From positions 62,001 to 126,000 of the forward strand of contig NZ_LXXZ01000049.1 of assembly GCF_003244875.1 (NCBI RefSeq): a stretch of 64,000 bases of DNA, written 5' to 3'. Under the pieces are notes generated by a model that saw only the letters and a program-made list of their open reading frames with translations, had not been told where the DNA came from and made no database searches. The position numbers and the translations under genes are program-made. Within the stretch, counting starts at the first letter, position 1. Each line of letters begins with the position of its first letter. Shown here in pieces: positions 30,216-38,232 of this stretch. This DNA comes from Stenotrophomonas sepilia (GTDB taxonomy: Bacteria > Pseudomonadota > Gammaproteobacteria > Xanthomonadales > Xanthomonadaceae).

Positions 30216-32948
30216 ATGATCAACAGCCTGCTTACCCGCGTATTTGGCAGTCGTAACGAACGACAGCTGCGCCAGCTCAACCGCATCGTCGCCAAGATCA
30301 ATGCGCTGGAGCCGGAGATCGAGAAGCTGTCCGACGAGCAGCTTCAGGCCAAGACGCCGGAGTTCAAGCAGCGCATCGCTGGCGGTGAAGCCCTGGACAA
30401 GGTGCTGCCGGAAGCGTTCGCGGTCTGCCGCGAAGCCGGTCGCCGCGTGCTGGGCATGCGCCACTACGACGTGCAGCTGATCGGCGGCATGGTGCTTCAC
30501 CTGGGCAAGATCGCAGAAATGCGCACCGGTGAAGGCAAGACCCTGGTGGCGACCCTGCCGGTGTACCTCAACGCGCTGGAAGGCAAGGGCGTGCACGTGG
30601 TCACCGTGAACGACTACCTGGCCCGCCGCGACGCCGCGCAGATGGGCAAGCTGTACAACTGGCTGGGCCTGAGCGTGGGCGTGGTGTACCCGGGCATGCC
30701 GCACAGCGACAAGCGCGAAGCCTACGCCGCGGACATCACCTACGGCACCAACAACGAATTCGGCTTCGACTACCTGCGCGACAACATGGCGCTGTCCAAG
30801 GCCGACCGCTACCAGCGCGGCCTGCACTACGCCATCGTCGACGAAGTCGACTCCATCCTGATCGACGAAGCGCGCACCCCGCTGATCATCTCCGGTCCGG
30901 CCGATGATTCCCCGGAGCTGTACATCCGCGTCAACCGTGTCGTGCCGCACCTGGTCAAGCAGGAAGCGGAAGACGGCGAAGGCGATTTCTGGGTCGACGA
31001 GAAGGGCAAGCAGGTGCACCTGTCCGAAGCGGGCATGGAGCACGCCGAGCAGCTGCTGGTCGAGGCCGGCATCCTCGATGGCGAAACCGAAGGCCTGTAC
31101 GCGGCGCAGAACCTGACCGTGGTGCACCACCTCAACGCCGCCCTGCGCGCGCACGCGATCTACCAGCGCGACGTGGACTACATCGTGCGCGATGGCGAAG
31201 TGGTCATCGTCGACGAGTTCACCGGCCGTACCCTGGCCGGCCGCCGCTGGTCCGATGGCCTGCACCAGGCGGTGGAAGCGAAGGAAGGCGTGCCGGTGCA
31301 GCGCGAGAACCAGACGCTGGCGAGCATCACCTTCCAGAACCTGTTCCGCATGTACAAGAAGCTGTCCGGCATGACCGGTACGGCCGATACCGAAGCGTTC
31401 GAGTTCCAGAGCATCTATGGCCTGGAAGTGGTGGTGATCCCGACCAACCGCCCGACCATCCGCAAGGACAGTCCGGACCAGGTGTTCCTCAACCGCAAGG
31501 GCAAGTTCAATGCGGTGCTGGCCGACATCGAAGAGTGCGCCAAGCGCGGCCAGCCGGTGCTGGTGGGTACCACCTCGATCGAAACCTCGGAAATGCTGTC
31601 CGAGCACCTGAGCAAGGCCGGCGTGAAGCACGAAGTGCTCAACGCCAAGCAGCATGACCGCGAAGCCACCATCGTCGCCAACGCCGGCCGTCCGGGCGCG
31701 GTGACCATCGCCACCAACATGGCCGGCCGTGGTACCGACATCGTGCTGGGCGGTTCGCTGGAAGCCGAGATCCACGCCCTGGGCGAGGACGCGACCGACG
31801 AGCAGAAGGCGGCGGTCAAGGCCGAATGGCAGAAGCGCCACGAGGCAGTAAAGGCGGCCGGCGGCCTGCACATCGTCGGCACCGAGCGCCACGAATCGCG
31901 TCGTATCGACAACCAGCTGCGTGGCCGTTCGGGCCGCCAGGGTGACCCGGGTTCGTCCCGCTTCTACCTGTCGCTGGAAGACAACCTGATGCGCATCTTC
32001 GCCTCCGACTGGGTGCAGAAGGCCATGCGCATGATGGGCATGAAGGAAGACGACGTCATCGAGGACCGCCTGGTCAGCCGCCAGATCGAAAAGGCGCAGC
32101 GCAAGGTCGAAGCCCACAATTTCGACATCCGCAAGAACCTGCTGGACTTCGACGACGTCAACAATGATCAGCGCAAGGTGATCTACGCCCAGCGCGATGA
32201 GCTGCTGGACGCCGAATCGGTGAAGGACAACGTCGACGGCATCCGTGACGACGTGATCTTCGACATCGTTGCGCGCTTCGTGCCGCCGAACTCGATCGAC
32301 GAGCAGTGGGACCTGCGTGGCCTGGAAGCGACCCTGGAGTCGGACTTCGGCCTGCAGATGTCGCTGACCGACCTGGTCAAGCAGCATGAGGAACTGGATG
32401 CCGAGGCCATCGCCAGCAAGGTCCAGGAGCGCGTCAACCAGCACTTCGCCGAGAAGGAAGCCAGCCTGGGCGAAGAGACCATGCGCGCGCTGGAGAAGCA
32501 CGTGATGCTGACCGTGCTGGACCAGAGCTGGAAGGAGCACCTGGCGCGCATGGATTACCTGCGCCAGGGCATCTACCTGCGTGGTTACGCGCAGAAGCAG
32601 CCCAAGCAGGAATACAAGAAGGAAGCCTTCGAGCTGTTCTCGGACATGCTGGAGAACGTCAAGCGCGAGGTGGTGACCCTGTTGGCCCGCGTGCGTATCC
32701 GCAGCGACGAGGAAGTGCAGGCCCTGGAGGCCGCCGAGCGCCAGCAGGCGCAGGCTCGCCTGAGCCAGTCGCAGTTCCAGCACCAGGATGCGGGCGGCTA
32801 CAGTGCCGACGAGGAAGCCGCGCAGGTGCAGGCCGCCCAGCAGGGTGTGGCCACGCTGCAGCGCGACGAGCCGAAGATCGGCCGCAATGATCCGTGCCCG
32901 TGCGGCAGTGGCAAGAAGTACAAGCACTGCCACGGCCAGCTGAGCTGA
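30216..32948 (+). CDS. secA: preprotein translocase ATPase SecA
   Basis: SecA drives unfolded proteins through SecYEG. The 910-residue protein has Walker A in [11 protein letters not shown], the DEAD-like box [18 protein letters not shown], the preprotein-binding and helical-scaffold regions, the second helicase domain ([27 protein letters not shown]), and a C-terminal zinc/SecB-binding motif [13 protein letters not shown]. The start [18 protein letters not shown] is the family standard. A T-rich terminator follows directly. Confidence 0.98.
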   Translation: MINSLLTRVFGSRNERQLRQLNRIVAKINALEPEIEKLSDEQLQAKTPEFKQRIAGGEALDKVLPEAFAVCREAGRRVLGMRHYDVQLIGGMVLHLGKIAEMRTGEGKTLVATLPVYLNALEGKGVHVVTVNDYLARRDAAQMGKLYNWLGLSVGVVYPGMPHSDKREAYAADITYGTNNEFGFDYLRDNMALSKADRYQRGLHYAIVDEVDSILIDEARTPLIISGPADDSPELYIRVNRVVPHLVKQEAEDGEGDFWVDEKGKQVHLSEAGMEHAEQLLVEAGILDGETEGLYAAQNLTVVHHLNAALRAHAIYQRDVDYIVRDGEVVIVDEFTGRTLAGRRWSDGLHQAVEAKEGVPVQRENQTLASITFQNLFRMYKKLSGMTGTADTEAFEFQSIYGLEVVVIPTNRPTIRKDSPDQVFLNRKGKFNAVLADIEECAKRGQPVLVGTTSIETSEMLSEHLSKAGVKHEVLNAKQHDREATIVANAGRPGAVTIATNMAGRGTDIVLGGSLEAEIHALGEDATDEQKAAVKAEWQKRHEAVKAAGGLHIVGTERHESRRIDNQLRGRSGRQGDPGSSRFYLSLEDNLMRIFASDWVQKAMRMMGMKEDDVIEDRLVSRQIEKAQRKVEAHNFDIRKNLLDFDDVNNDQRKVIYAQRDELLDAESVKDNVDGIRDDVIFDIVARFVPPNSIDEQWDLRGLEATLESDFGLQMSLTDLVKQHEELDAEAIASKVQERVNQHFAEKEASLGEETMRALEKHVMLTVLDQSWKEHLARMDYLRQGIYLRGYAQKQPKQEYKKEAFELFSDMLENVKREVVTLLARVRIRSDEEVQALEAAERQQAQARLSQSQFQHQDAGGYSADEEAAQVQAAQQGVATLQRDEPKIGRNDPCPCGSGKKYKHCHGQLS

Positions 32949-32956
32949 TCCCGAAG

Positions 32957-32984
32957 AGCCCCGCGAAAGCGGGGCTTTTCGTTT
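32957..32984 (+). terminator. intrinsic terminator of secA
   Basis: AGCCCCGC (32957-32964), a GAAA tetraloop and GCGGGGCT (32969-32976) are followed by TTTTCGTTT, nine bases after the secA stop. Confidence 0.92.
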
Positions 32985-33049
32985 GTTGCGGGGGAGCTGC
33001 ACCGGATCCGTGATTGCGCCGGCCGCCCTGTTCTGGGCATGCTTCCTCC

Positions 33050-34003
33050 ATGCCTTCCCCCACCCGATCGATCCACGTCGTGGCCGCCGTCATCACCGAC
33101 GCCCGTGGCCGCGTGCTGCTCAACCGCCGTACCGAGAACCGCGACATGGCCGGCCTGTGGGAGTTCCCCGGCGGCAAGCGCGAATCCGGCGAGACCTCTG
33201 AACAGGCGCTGGTGCGCGAGCTGCGCGAGGAACTGGGCATCGAGGCCGATGTCGGCGAGTGGCTGATGGACGTGCCGCAGCGCTATCCGGACAAGTATCT
33301 GACCCTGGAGGTGCGCCACGTGCGCAGCTGGAAGGGGACACCGCGTGGGCGGGAGGGCCAGGCCATAACCTGGGTGGCGCAGGACAAGCTGGGACGCTAT
33401 TCGATGCCGCCGGCCGACCTGCCGGTGGTGGCCGCACTGCGCCAACCGGACCGCTACCTGATCACGCCGGCGCCGGCTGACGATGCCAGCGGCGTACAGC
33501 ACTGGCATGACTGCCTGCAGCGCGCGGTCGCGGCGGGCCAGCAGCGCATCCAGCTGCGCCTGCCACCGGAACACCCGCAACGGCAGGCGATGATCGAACA
33601 GGCCGTGCGCGCGCATCGTCGCGGCGTGCAGTGGCTGCTCAATCGCGATGTGGCGCTGGCACGTGCACTGGGCGTGGGGGTGCACCTGGGCAGCGAGCAG
33701 CTGCAGGACCTGCAGGAACGGCCCTTGCCGGAAGGGCAGCTTGTCGCCGCGTCCTGCCACGACCTGGAGCAGCTGCAGGCGGCGCAGCGGCTGGGCTGCG
33801 ACTTCGCGGTGCTCGGCCCGGTGCAGGCCACGGCCAGCCATCCCGATGCGGTGCCGCTGGGCTGGGAAGCCTTCGCCGCGCTGCGCGCGCAGGTGTCACT
33901 GCCGATCTACGCGTTGGGTGGGATGGCCGCCGGCCATATCGCCGAAGCCCGTCGCCATGGTGGGCAGGGTATCGCTGCGATTGGTGGGCTGTGGCCGGCG
34001 TGA
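33050..34003 (+). CDS. Nudix hydrolase (MutT-like) fused to a ThiE-like domain
   Basis: The N-terminal domain (about residues 5-130) is a MutT-type Nudix hydrolase with the full Nudix box, GKRESGETSEQALVRELREE. It would clean oxidised nucleotides such as 8-oxo-dGTP. The C-terminal half (about 145-315) resembles thiamine phosphate synthase (GVHLGSEQL; ASCHDLEQLQAA; FAVLGPVQAT; ALGGM). Fusions of this kind next to secA are known in gammaproteobacteria. The ThiE-like half seems degenerate at several substrate positions, so thiamine synthesis should not be assumed. Confidence 0.9.
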   Translation: MPSPTRSIHVVAAVITDARGRVLLNRRTENRDMAGLWEFPGGKRESGETSEQALVRELREELGIEADVGEWLMDVPQRYPDKYLTLEVRHVRSWKGTPRGREGQAITWVAQDKLGRYSMPPADLPVVAALRQPDRYLITPAPADDASGVQHWHDCLQRAVAAGQQRIQLRLPPEHPQRQAMIEQAVRAHRRGVQWLLNRDVALARALGVGVHLGSEQLQDLQERPLPEGQLVAASCHDLEQLQAAQRLGCDFAVLGPVQATASHPDAVPLGWEAFAALRAQVSLPIYALGGMAAGHIAEARRHGGQGIAAIGGLWPA

Positions 34004-34013
34004 GCCGGCATGC

Positions 34014-34100
34014 GGGGTTCGATCCCTGCGCAGCGGGGCTCTGACCCCATCGCGGCAATCCGGGGTCGGAGCCCTTTCCGCTGGAAAGGGGGCCGACCCG
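34014..34100. repeat. GGGGTCAG-type inverted repeats, copy 3 (two in tandem)
   Basis: Two palindromic units, 34014-34048 (GGGGTTCGATCCCTGC to GACCCC) and 34062-34100 (GGGGTCGGAGCCCTTTCC to GGCCGACCCG), fill the gap between the Nudix gene and the convergent DUF4124 gene. They may act as a shared terminator-like structure. Confidence 0.75.
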
Positions 34101-34105
34101 CCCGG

Positions 34106-34690
34106 TCACAACGTGATCCAGAAACACCCGTATTGCCGCCGCAACCCCAGCACCGTCGAAGCGCGCGACACGCTGCCGGGCAGCGTCTGTTCCAGGCGCA
34201 GGCCGACCGGATGCCGCACGGTCGGCGGCTCCGGGTCGGATCCCTGCGCCGCAGGGGCCTGATCCTCATCCTGCGATTGCGGCAGCGCCTGCGAGGGATA
34301 CACCGGTACCACGTCTACCAGCGGCCGCCGCACCAGCGATTCCAGTTGACCGAGGATGCGCTGCGCACCGGCATCGGAGACTGCGCCCCACAGGTACAGC
34401 GACGACAACCGGTTCACATCGTTGCTGAGGATGCCGACGCGCAGTGCGTCCACCAGCTCGCTCAGGCGACGTGGGCAGCGCGCCCCCAGGGTGTCGCGCG
34501 ACAGGGTGCTGCCGGTGGGCGCGGGCGGTGGCAATCGCGATCGGGCGCCGACACTGTCGCAGGGGCGGTCGGTGTACACGCTCTGCCCCCGTGCATCAGT
34601 GCAGCGGTTCAAGCGTGGGGACTGCGCATGGACCACGCTCGACGCCGAGCACAATGACAGCAGCAACAGCAGGAAGGAAAGCCGGTTCAT
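34106..34690 (-). CDS. exported DUF4124-like protein
   Basis: The 194-residue protein has a signal peptide (MNRLSFLLLLLSLCSASSVVHA) and a short N-terminal DUF4124-type segment, LNRCTDARGQSVYTDRPCD, with paired cysteines, as in many periplasmic Xanthomonadaceae proteins of unknown function. The rest has no recognised domain. Residues about 142-153 (DQAPAAQGSDPEP) are encoded by a GGGGTCAG-type inverted repeat at 34232-34266. The neighbouring metF gene is on the same strand, 40 bp upstream, so the two may be co-transcribed. Confidence 0.7.
   Translation of the reverse strand: MNRLSFLLLLLSLCSASSVVHAQSPRLNRCTDARGQSVYTDRPCDSVGARSRLPPPAPTGSTLSRDTLGARCPRRLSELVDALRVGILSNDVNRLSSLYLWGAVSDAGAQRILGQLESLVRRPLVDVVPVYPSQALPQSQDEDQAPAAQGSDPEPPTVRHPVGLRLEQTLPGSVSRASTVLGLRRQYGCFWITL
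34232..34266. repeat. GGGGTCAG-type inverted repeat inside the DUF4124-like gene, copy 4
   Basis: CGGGTCGGATCCCTGCG and CGCAGGGGCCTGATCCT form imperfect arms around a minimal loop. It reads through in frame. Confidence 0.65.
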
Positions 34691-34730
34691 CGACGCAGGG
34701 TAGCGCCGATCGTGGTGGCATGGCGTGCTT

Positions 34731-35558
34731 TCAGCCCTGCAGCAGCTTCAGCACCGACGTGGTCGGCCTGGCCAGGTTCAGGGTGTAGAAGTGCAGGCCC
34801 GGCGCGCCGCCCTCGACCAGGCGCTGGCACAGCCTGGCCACCACTTCGGTACCGAACGCCCGCACCGATTCGGCGTCATCGCCATAGGCCTGCATCTTGC
34901 GGCTGATCCAGCGCGGGATTTCCGCACCGCACTGCTCGGAGAAACGGCGCAGCTGGCTGAAGTTGGCGATCGGCATGATGCCTGGCGTGATGGGTACCTG
35001 CACGCCGAGCCGGCGCACGGCGTCGACGAAGTGGAAGTACGCATCCGGGTTGTAGAAATACTGGGTGATCGCCGCGTCCGCGCCGGCATCGATCTTGGCC
35101 TTGAAGTGCTTGAGGTCGGCCAGTGCATCGGAGGCCTGTGGATGGGTCTCAGGGTAGGCGCCCACTTCGATGCGGAACGCATCGCCATGTTCGGCGCGGA
35201 TGAACTCGATCAGCTCGGCGGCGTAGCGCATGTCGCCGGGAAACCCCATGCCGGAGGGCAGGTCGCCGCGCAGCGCCACCAGGCGATGGCAGCCGATGGC
35301 GCGGTACAGCTTGAGCAGTTCGCGGATTTCCTGGCGGGTGCCGCCGACACAGGACAGGTGCGGTGCGGCCTCGAAGCCATGGTGCTGGTTGAGGTGGCGC
35401 ACGGTCTCGGAGGTATAGCTCAGGGTCGAGCCACCAGCGCCGAAGGTACAGGACACGTACTCGGGACCGTAGTCCTTCAGCTTGGCTGCGGCACGATCCA
35501 GCTGGCTGCGCTGTTCGTCGGTCTTGGGCGGATAGAACTCGAAGCTGATGGCAGTCAT
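34731..35558 (-). CDS. metF: 5,10-methylenetetrahydrofolate reductase
   Basis: MetF uses NADH and FAD to make 5-methyl-THF, the methyl donor for methionine synthesis. The 275-residue TIM-barrel protein has SFEFYPPKTDEQR with the catalytic glutamate, TFGAGGST, SCVGGTRQEI, ALRGDLP, the FAD-contact YPETHPQA, ITQYFYNPD and PGIMPIANF. The start at 35558 is the only good one. In related genomes metF is often next to ahcY; here 5 kb of other genes lies between them. Confidence 0.96.
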   Translation of the reverse strand: MTAISFEFYPPKTDEQRSQLDRAAAKLKDYGPEYVSCTFGAGGSTLSYTSETVRHLNQHHGFEAAPHLSCVGGTRQEIRELLKLYRAIGCHRLVALRGDLPSGMGFPGDMRYAAELIEFIRAEHGDAFRIEVGAYPETHPQASDALADLKHFKAKIDAGADAAITQYFYNPDAYFHFVDAVRRLGVQVPITPGIMPIANFSQLRRFSEQCGAEIPRWISRKMQAYGDDAESVRAFGTEVVARLCQRLVEGGAPGLHFYTLNLARPTTSVLKLLQG

Positions 35559-35708
35559 GGCACGGGCGGCGGCGGCGGGTGGGGATCAGTATATCGCTTC
35601 ATCAAGATGGATGTTCAGTGATTCTGTGTGCAGGCGCCGCGAGCGTAAGGCCGTGCAGGTGCTGCCAGCGGTTACCCTGTGCGGCGGATTCCTAGATCGC
35701 GCCGCACC

Positions 35709-36266
35709 ATGTCCATCGTTCTTACCGATTTCGCCCGTCCCCGCCTGTTCCCGCGCATGCCGCGCGGCAACACCATCCAGGACTGCACTGCCGAACAGTT
35801 CGAGGCGTACCTCAATGCCCATGAACCGATGAAGGTCCTGCAAGGTTATGCCCCCTTCTGCAAACTGTTCGTCTATGAGAACTGGACCAGCACCCGGTGC
35901 CTGACGGTGCCGATCACCGAGGCCAACCGCCATCTGCTGCGCAGTGGTTACGAGGCGCGCAACCGGGAGGAACTGCCGGTACTGGTGCGCTGGTTCGAAG
36001 GCGTGGAATCGCCGCGCGCCAACTATCTGGTCGTCATCCTGTACAGCGCGGAGCAGCTTGCGAAGGAAGGCTCGCCGATCGAGGCTGATTGGGGCATCGT
36101 CGGCTGCATCTACACCGCTGAGCCGGACGAGGTGCCGATGGCCCCGATCACGATGATGCGCAATGCGCTGGGCGTGGAAGAGGGCGGCTCCGGCGTGCCG
36201 CTGGACCGCGAGGCGTACCGGCGTGCGGTGGAATTCTGGGAGAACAACGCCAATTGGCGGCCGTAG
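35709..36266 (+). CDS. DUF3228 family protein
   Basis: The 185-residue soluble protein matches DUF3228, a family of unknown function. Visible conserved stretches are FPRMPRGNTIQDCTAEQFEAYLN, YAPFCKLFVYENW, LVRWFEGVESPRANYLVVILYS, and DWGIVGCIYTAEPDEVPMAPITMMRNALG. The ATG at 35709 is chosen over an extension to 35679. It is divergent from metF. Confidence 0.85.
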   Translation: MSIVLTDFARPRLFPRMPRGNTIQDCTAEQFEAYLNAHEPMKVLQGYAPFCKLFVYENWTSTRCLTVPITEANRHLLRSGYEARNREELPVLVRWFEGVESPRANYLVVILYSAEQLAKEGSPIEADWGIVGCIYTAEPDEVPMAPITMMRNALGVEEGGSGVPLDREAYRRAVEFWENNANWRP

Positions 36267-36281
36267 GGGAAGGACAGGCCA

Positions 36282-36304
36282 GTAGAGCCACGCCATGCGT
36301 GGCT
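36282..36304. repeat. single SMAG REP (GCCACGCCATGCG type)
   Basis: GTAGAGCCACGCCATGCGTGGC forms one hairpin between two convergent genes. It is a monomer, unlike most copies here. Confidence 0.8.
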
Positions 36305-36307
36305 GCT

Positions 36308-36799
36308 TCATCGTTCGACGGTTTTCCACTCCCACCAGGGGTAGTGATACTCGCGGTCGATCGCCTGCCAGTGTTGGCCGCAGCGGGTGCAGGCGACGCT
36401 ATGGCAGTTGCCCCAGCCATCCTCCGCTGCGTCGAGCGACAGCAGCTGCATCTGCCCGTGTTCGATCAGCCGACGGGGATCGAAGAACGGGTAGCCGGGG
36501 TTGAGCGCACACAGGCAGCCGGTGCCCGCGCGCCAGAAACGCAGCCGCTGCAGCGCCGCCTTCAGGTGCGCCTGGTTGCTGACCAGCATGCCGCCCAGCG
36601 CTATGCCTGCGCTGCGCTGCTCGATCAACGTCACGTGCGGTGCCAGCGCGTCCAGCGGCGCCGCATCGAACAGCCGGGCGAGCGTACGCGCGGCGTCGGT
36701 GATGCGCCCGCCGTCGCCTGACAGCAGGTCCTGCAGCAGCGCCTGGGCGTGGGCATTGTTGAGCATGGGGGCTGGCGCCGCAGACCAGGGCCAGCGCAT
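36308..36799 (-). CDS. hypothetical protein coupled to ybaK, 163 aa
   Basis: No family recognised. The 163-residue soluble protein has a helical N-terminal half and a C-terminal CHSVACTRCGQHW segment whose three cysteines and histidines could bind metal. It ends YHYPWWEWKTVER, rich in aromatic residues. Its ATG shares one base with the ybaK stop (TGATG), so it is probably translated by reinitiation. This suggests a linked function, but nothing in the sequence defines it. Confidence 0.7.
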   Translation of the reverse strand: MRWPWSAAPAPMLNNAHAQALLQDLLSGDGGRITDAARTLARLFDAAPLDALAPHVTLIEQRSAGIALGGMLVSNQAHLKAALQRLRFWRAGTGCLCALNPGYPFFDPRRLIEHGQMQLLSLDAAEDGWGNCHSVACTRCGQHWQAIDREYHYPWWEWKTVER

Positions 36800-37272
36800 C
36801 AGCGCGCCTTGCCGATGGCGGCGAAGTGTCCGCCGGTGAGCTGCAGCAGATCGCCCGGTGCCAGTTCCACTTCCAGGCCACGACGGCCGGCGCTGACATG
36901 CAGCGTGTGCAGGGATTCCGCACTGGAATCAAGAAAGGTGCGAAGGCGCTTTTTCTGGCCCAGCGGGCTGATGCCACCGACCAGATAGCCGGTCGCACGC
37001 TGTGCGGCGTCAGCGGCGGCCATCTCGCATTTCCTGCAGCGGGCAGCTTCGGCCAGCGCCTTCAGGTCCAGCTGGCCGGCGACCGGCACGATGGCCACCA
37101 GCAGTTCGTGGGTGTCGGTACTGGCCAGCAGGGTCTTGAACACCTGTGCCGGGTCCAGGCCGAGCTTTTCCACGGCTTCGCCACCATAGGAGGCGGCATG
37201 GGCATCGTGCACGTAGCTGCGCACGCTGTGGGCGATGTTCTCGCGCTTGAGCAGATTGATGGCGGGGGTCAT
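36799..37272 (-). CDS. ybaK: Cys-tRNA(Pro)/Cys-tRNA(Cys) deacylase YbaK
   Basis: YbaK hydrolyses Cys-tRNA(Pro) mischarged by prolyl-tRNA synthetase. The 157-residue protein shows the family pattern TPAINLLKRENIAHSVRSY, PAQVFKTLLAS (with the catalytic lysine), VAIVPVAGQLDLKALA, ATGYLVGGISPLGQKKRL and ISAGRRGLEVELAP-like VSAGRRGLEVELAPGDL. It overlaps the downstream unknown gene by one base. Confidence 0.95.
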   Translation of the reverse strand: MTPAINLLKRENIAHSVRSYVHDAHAASYGGEAVEKLGLDPAQVFKTLLASTDTHELLVAIVPVAGQLDLKALAEAARCRKCEMAAADAAQRATGYLVGGISPLGQKKRLRTFLDSSAESLHTLHVSAGRRGLEVELAPGDLLQLTGGHFAAIGKAR

Positions 37273-37330
37273 GCGCGCATCGTAGCGCGCAGGGAATAAC
37301 CTGCCTTGACCGAGGCTACTGGTGGGCCCC

Positions 37331-37339
37331 TGCGATAAT
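37331..37339 (+). promoter_or_regulatory. extended -10 box upstream of the TPR-type gene
   Basis: TGCGATAAT fits an extended -10 element (TGn plus GATAAT), 30 bp before the start codon at 37369. The best -35 (TTGACC at 37306) is 22 bp away, too far for a classical promoter. Confidence 0.4.
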
Positions 37340-37368
37340 GCGCGCTGTACACCGTCTGGACTCTCATC

Positions 37369-38211
37369 ATGCGCGCACCGCCCCTGCTTCATGACCTGAC
37401 TCTGGATAGCGAACCGTGCGCGGGCCCGTACCCACCGCAGGGCTTCTGGCCGATCGCCGAAGGTGCACTGGGCAACGGTGATCAGTTCGGTCTGTACTGG
37501 CCGCTGGGTCGGGAGGCTGAGCCGCCCGTGGTCTGCGAAATGTTCCATGACGAGGGGCGGATGGTCTTCCGCCATTCCTCGCTGGATGTCTTCGCGCAAT
37601 GGCTGGATGCCGGTGGCGCGGAACAGGACGACGATGACGGCTGCGAGCCGCGTGAGCACGCGGTACCGGATGCGGGATCGCCGTTGCCCTTGATCGAGCG
37701 TGCGCAGCGGCATGTACAGGCTGCCGAACCGGCCCAGGCAATCGCGTTGCTGGAGGATGCCTGCAGGCGCTTTCCGGAACTGCCGCGCGCGTGGGCCATG
37801 CTGGCAGGGCAGCAGATGCGCCGGGGCCAGCACGCGGCGGCCGTGGCGGCGGCACGTGCGGCGATCCTGGCCAACTGGGCTTTCGGCATTCCCGAGCCTG
37901 GCGTGCTGCGCATGCTGCGGGCCACCGATGCCGCCGGCGATCCTGTGCTGGCAATGGCGCAGCAGATGGGGTTCGCCTTCGGCGGCGCCAAGACCAACGC
38001 GGACTATGCGCGGATGCAGGCGTGCATCGATCAGTGCTGGGATGCGGGAGATACGCTGGCGGCACTGCGCATGAGCCAGAACCGTTGCTACGTGTTGAGC
38101 AGCGAGACGGTTTCCTTCCAGCAGCGCGAAGGCTTCGATCTGGAGGCCTGGCGGCGCGACTTCGCTGCACGGTGCCAGCGTGCGCTGCACGACGACCGGC
38201 AGCGCATGTAG
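37369..38211 (+). CDS. hypothetical protein with TPR-like repeats, 280 aa
   Basis: I do not recognise a full-length family. Residues 1-75 form an acidic aromatic-rich domain (GFWPIAEGALGNGDQFGLYWPLGRE) reminiscent of SMI1/KNR4-like folds, which often occur in immunity proteins. A linker follows, then two or three TPR-like helical hairpins (IERAQRHVQAAEPAQAIALLEDACRRFPELPRAWAMLAGQQMRRGQHAAAVAAARAAI, about 107-165). The stop codon TAG lies in GTAGATCCAGCC, which looks like a decayed REP. The neighbouring effector gene is convergent, 21 bp away. Confidence 0.7.
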   Translation: MRAPPLLHDLTLDSEPCAGPYPPQGFWPIAEGALGNGDQFGLYWPLGREAEPPVVCEMFHDEGRMVFRHSSLDVFAQWLDAGGAEQDDDDGCEPREHAVPDAGSPLPLIERAQRHVQAAEPAQAIALLEDACRRFPELPRAWAMLAGQQMRRGQHAAAVAAARAAILANWAFGIPEPGVLRMLRATDAAGDPVLAMAQQMGFAFGGAKTNADYARMQACIDQCWDAGDTLAALRMSQNRCYVLSSETVSFQQREGFDLEAWRRDFAARCQRALHDDRQRM

Positions 38212-38232
38212 ATCCAGCCCGGCGACGCGGGA

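Noticed and set aside
30213-33002. 929-codon frame on the minus strand opposite secA
   Set aside because: secA is unmistakable on the plus strand; the antisense frame is open because of high GC at third positions and shows no domain.
38212-38232. Terminator between the TPR-type and effector genes
   Set aside because: The 21-bp gap is too short and has no proper stem with a T-tract.
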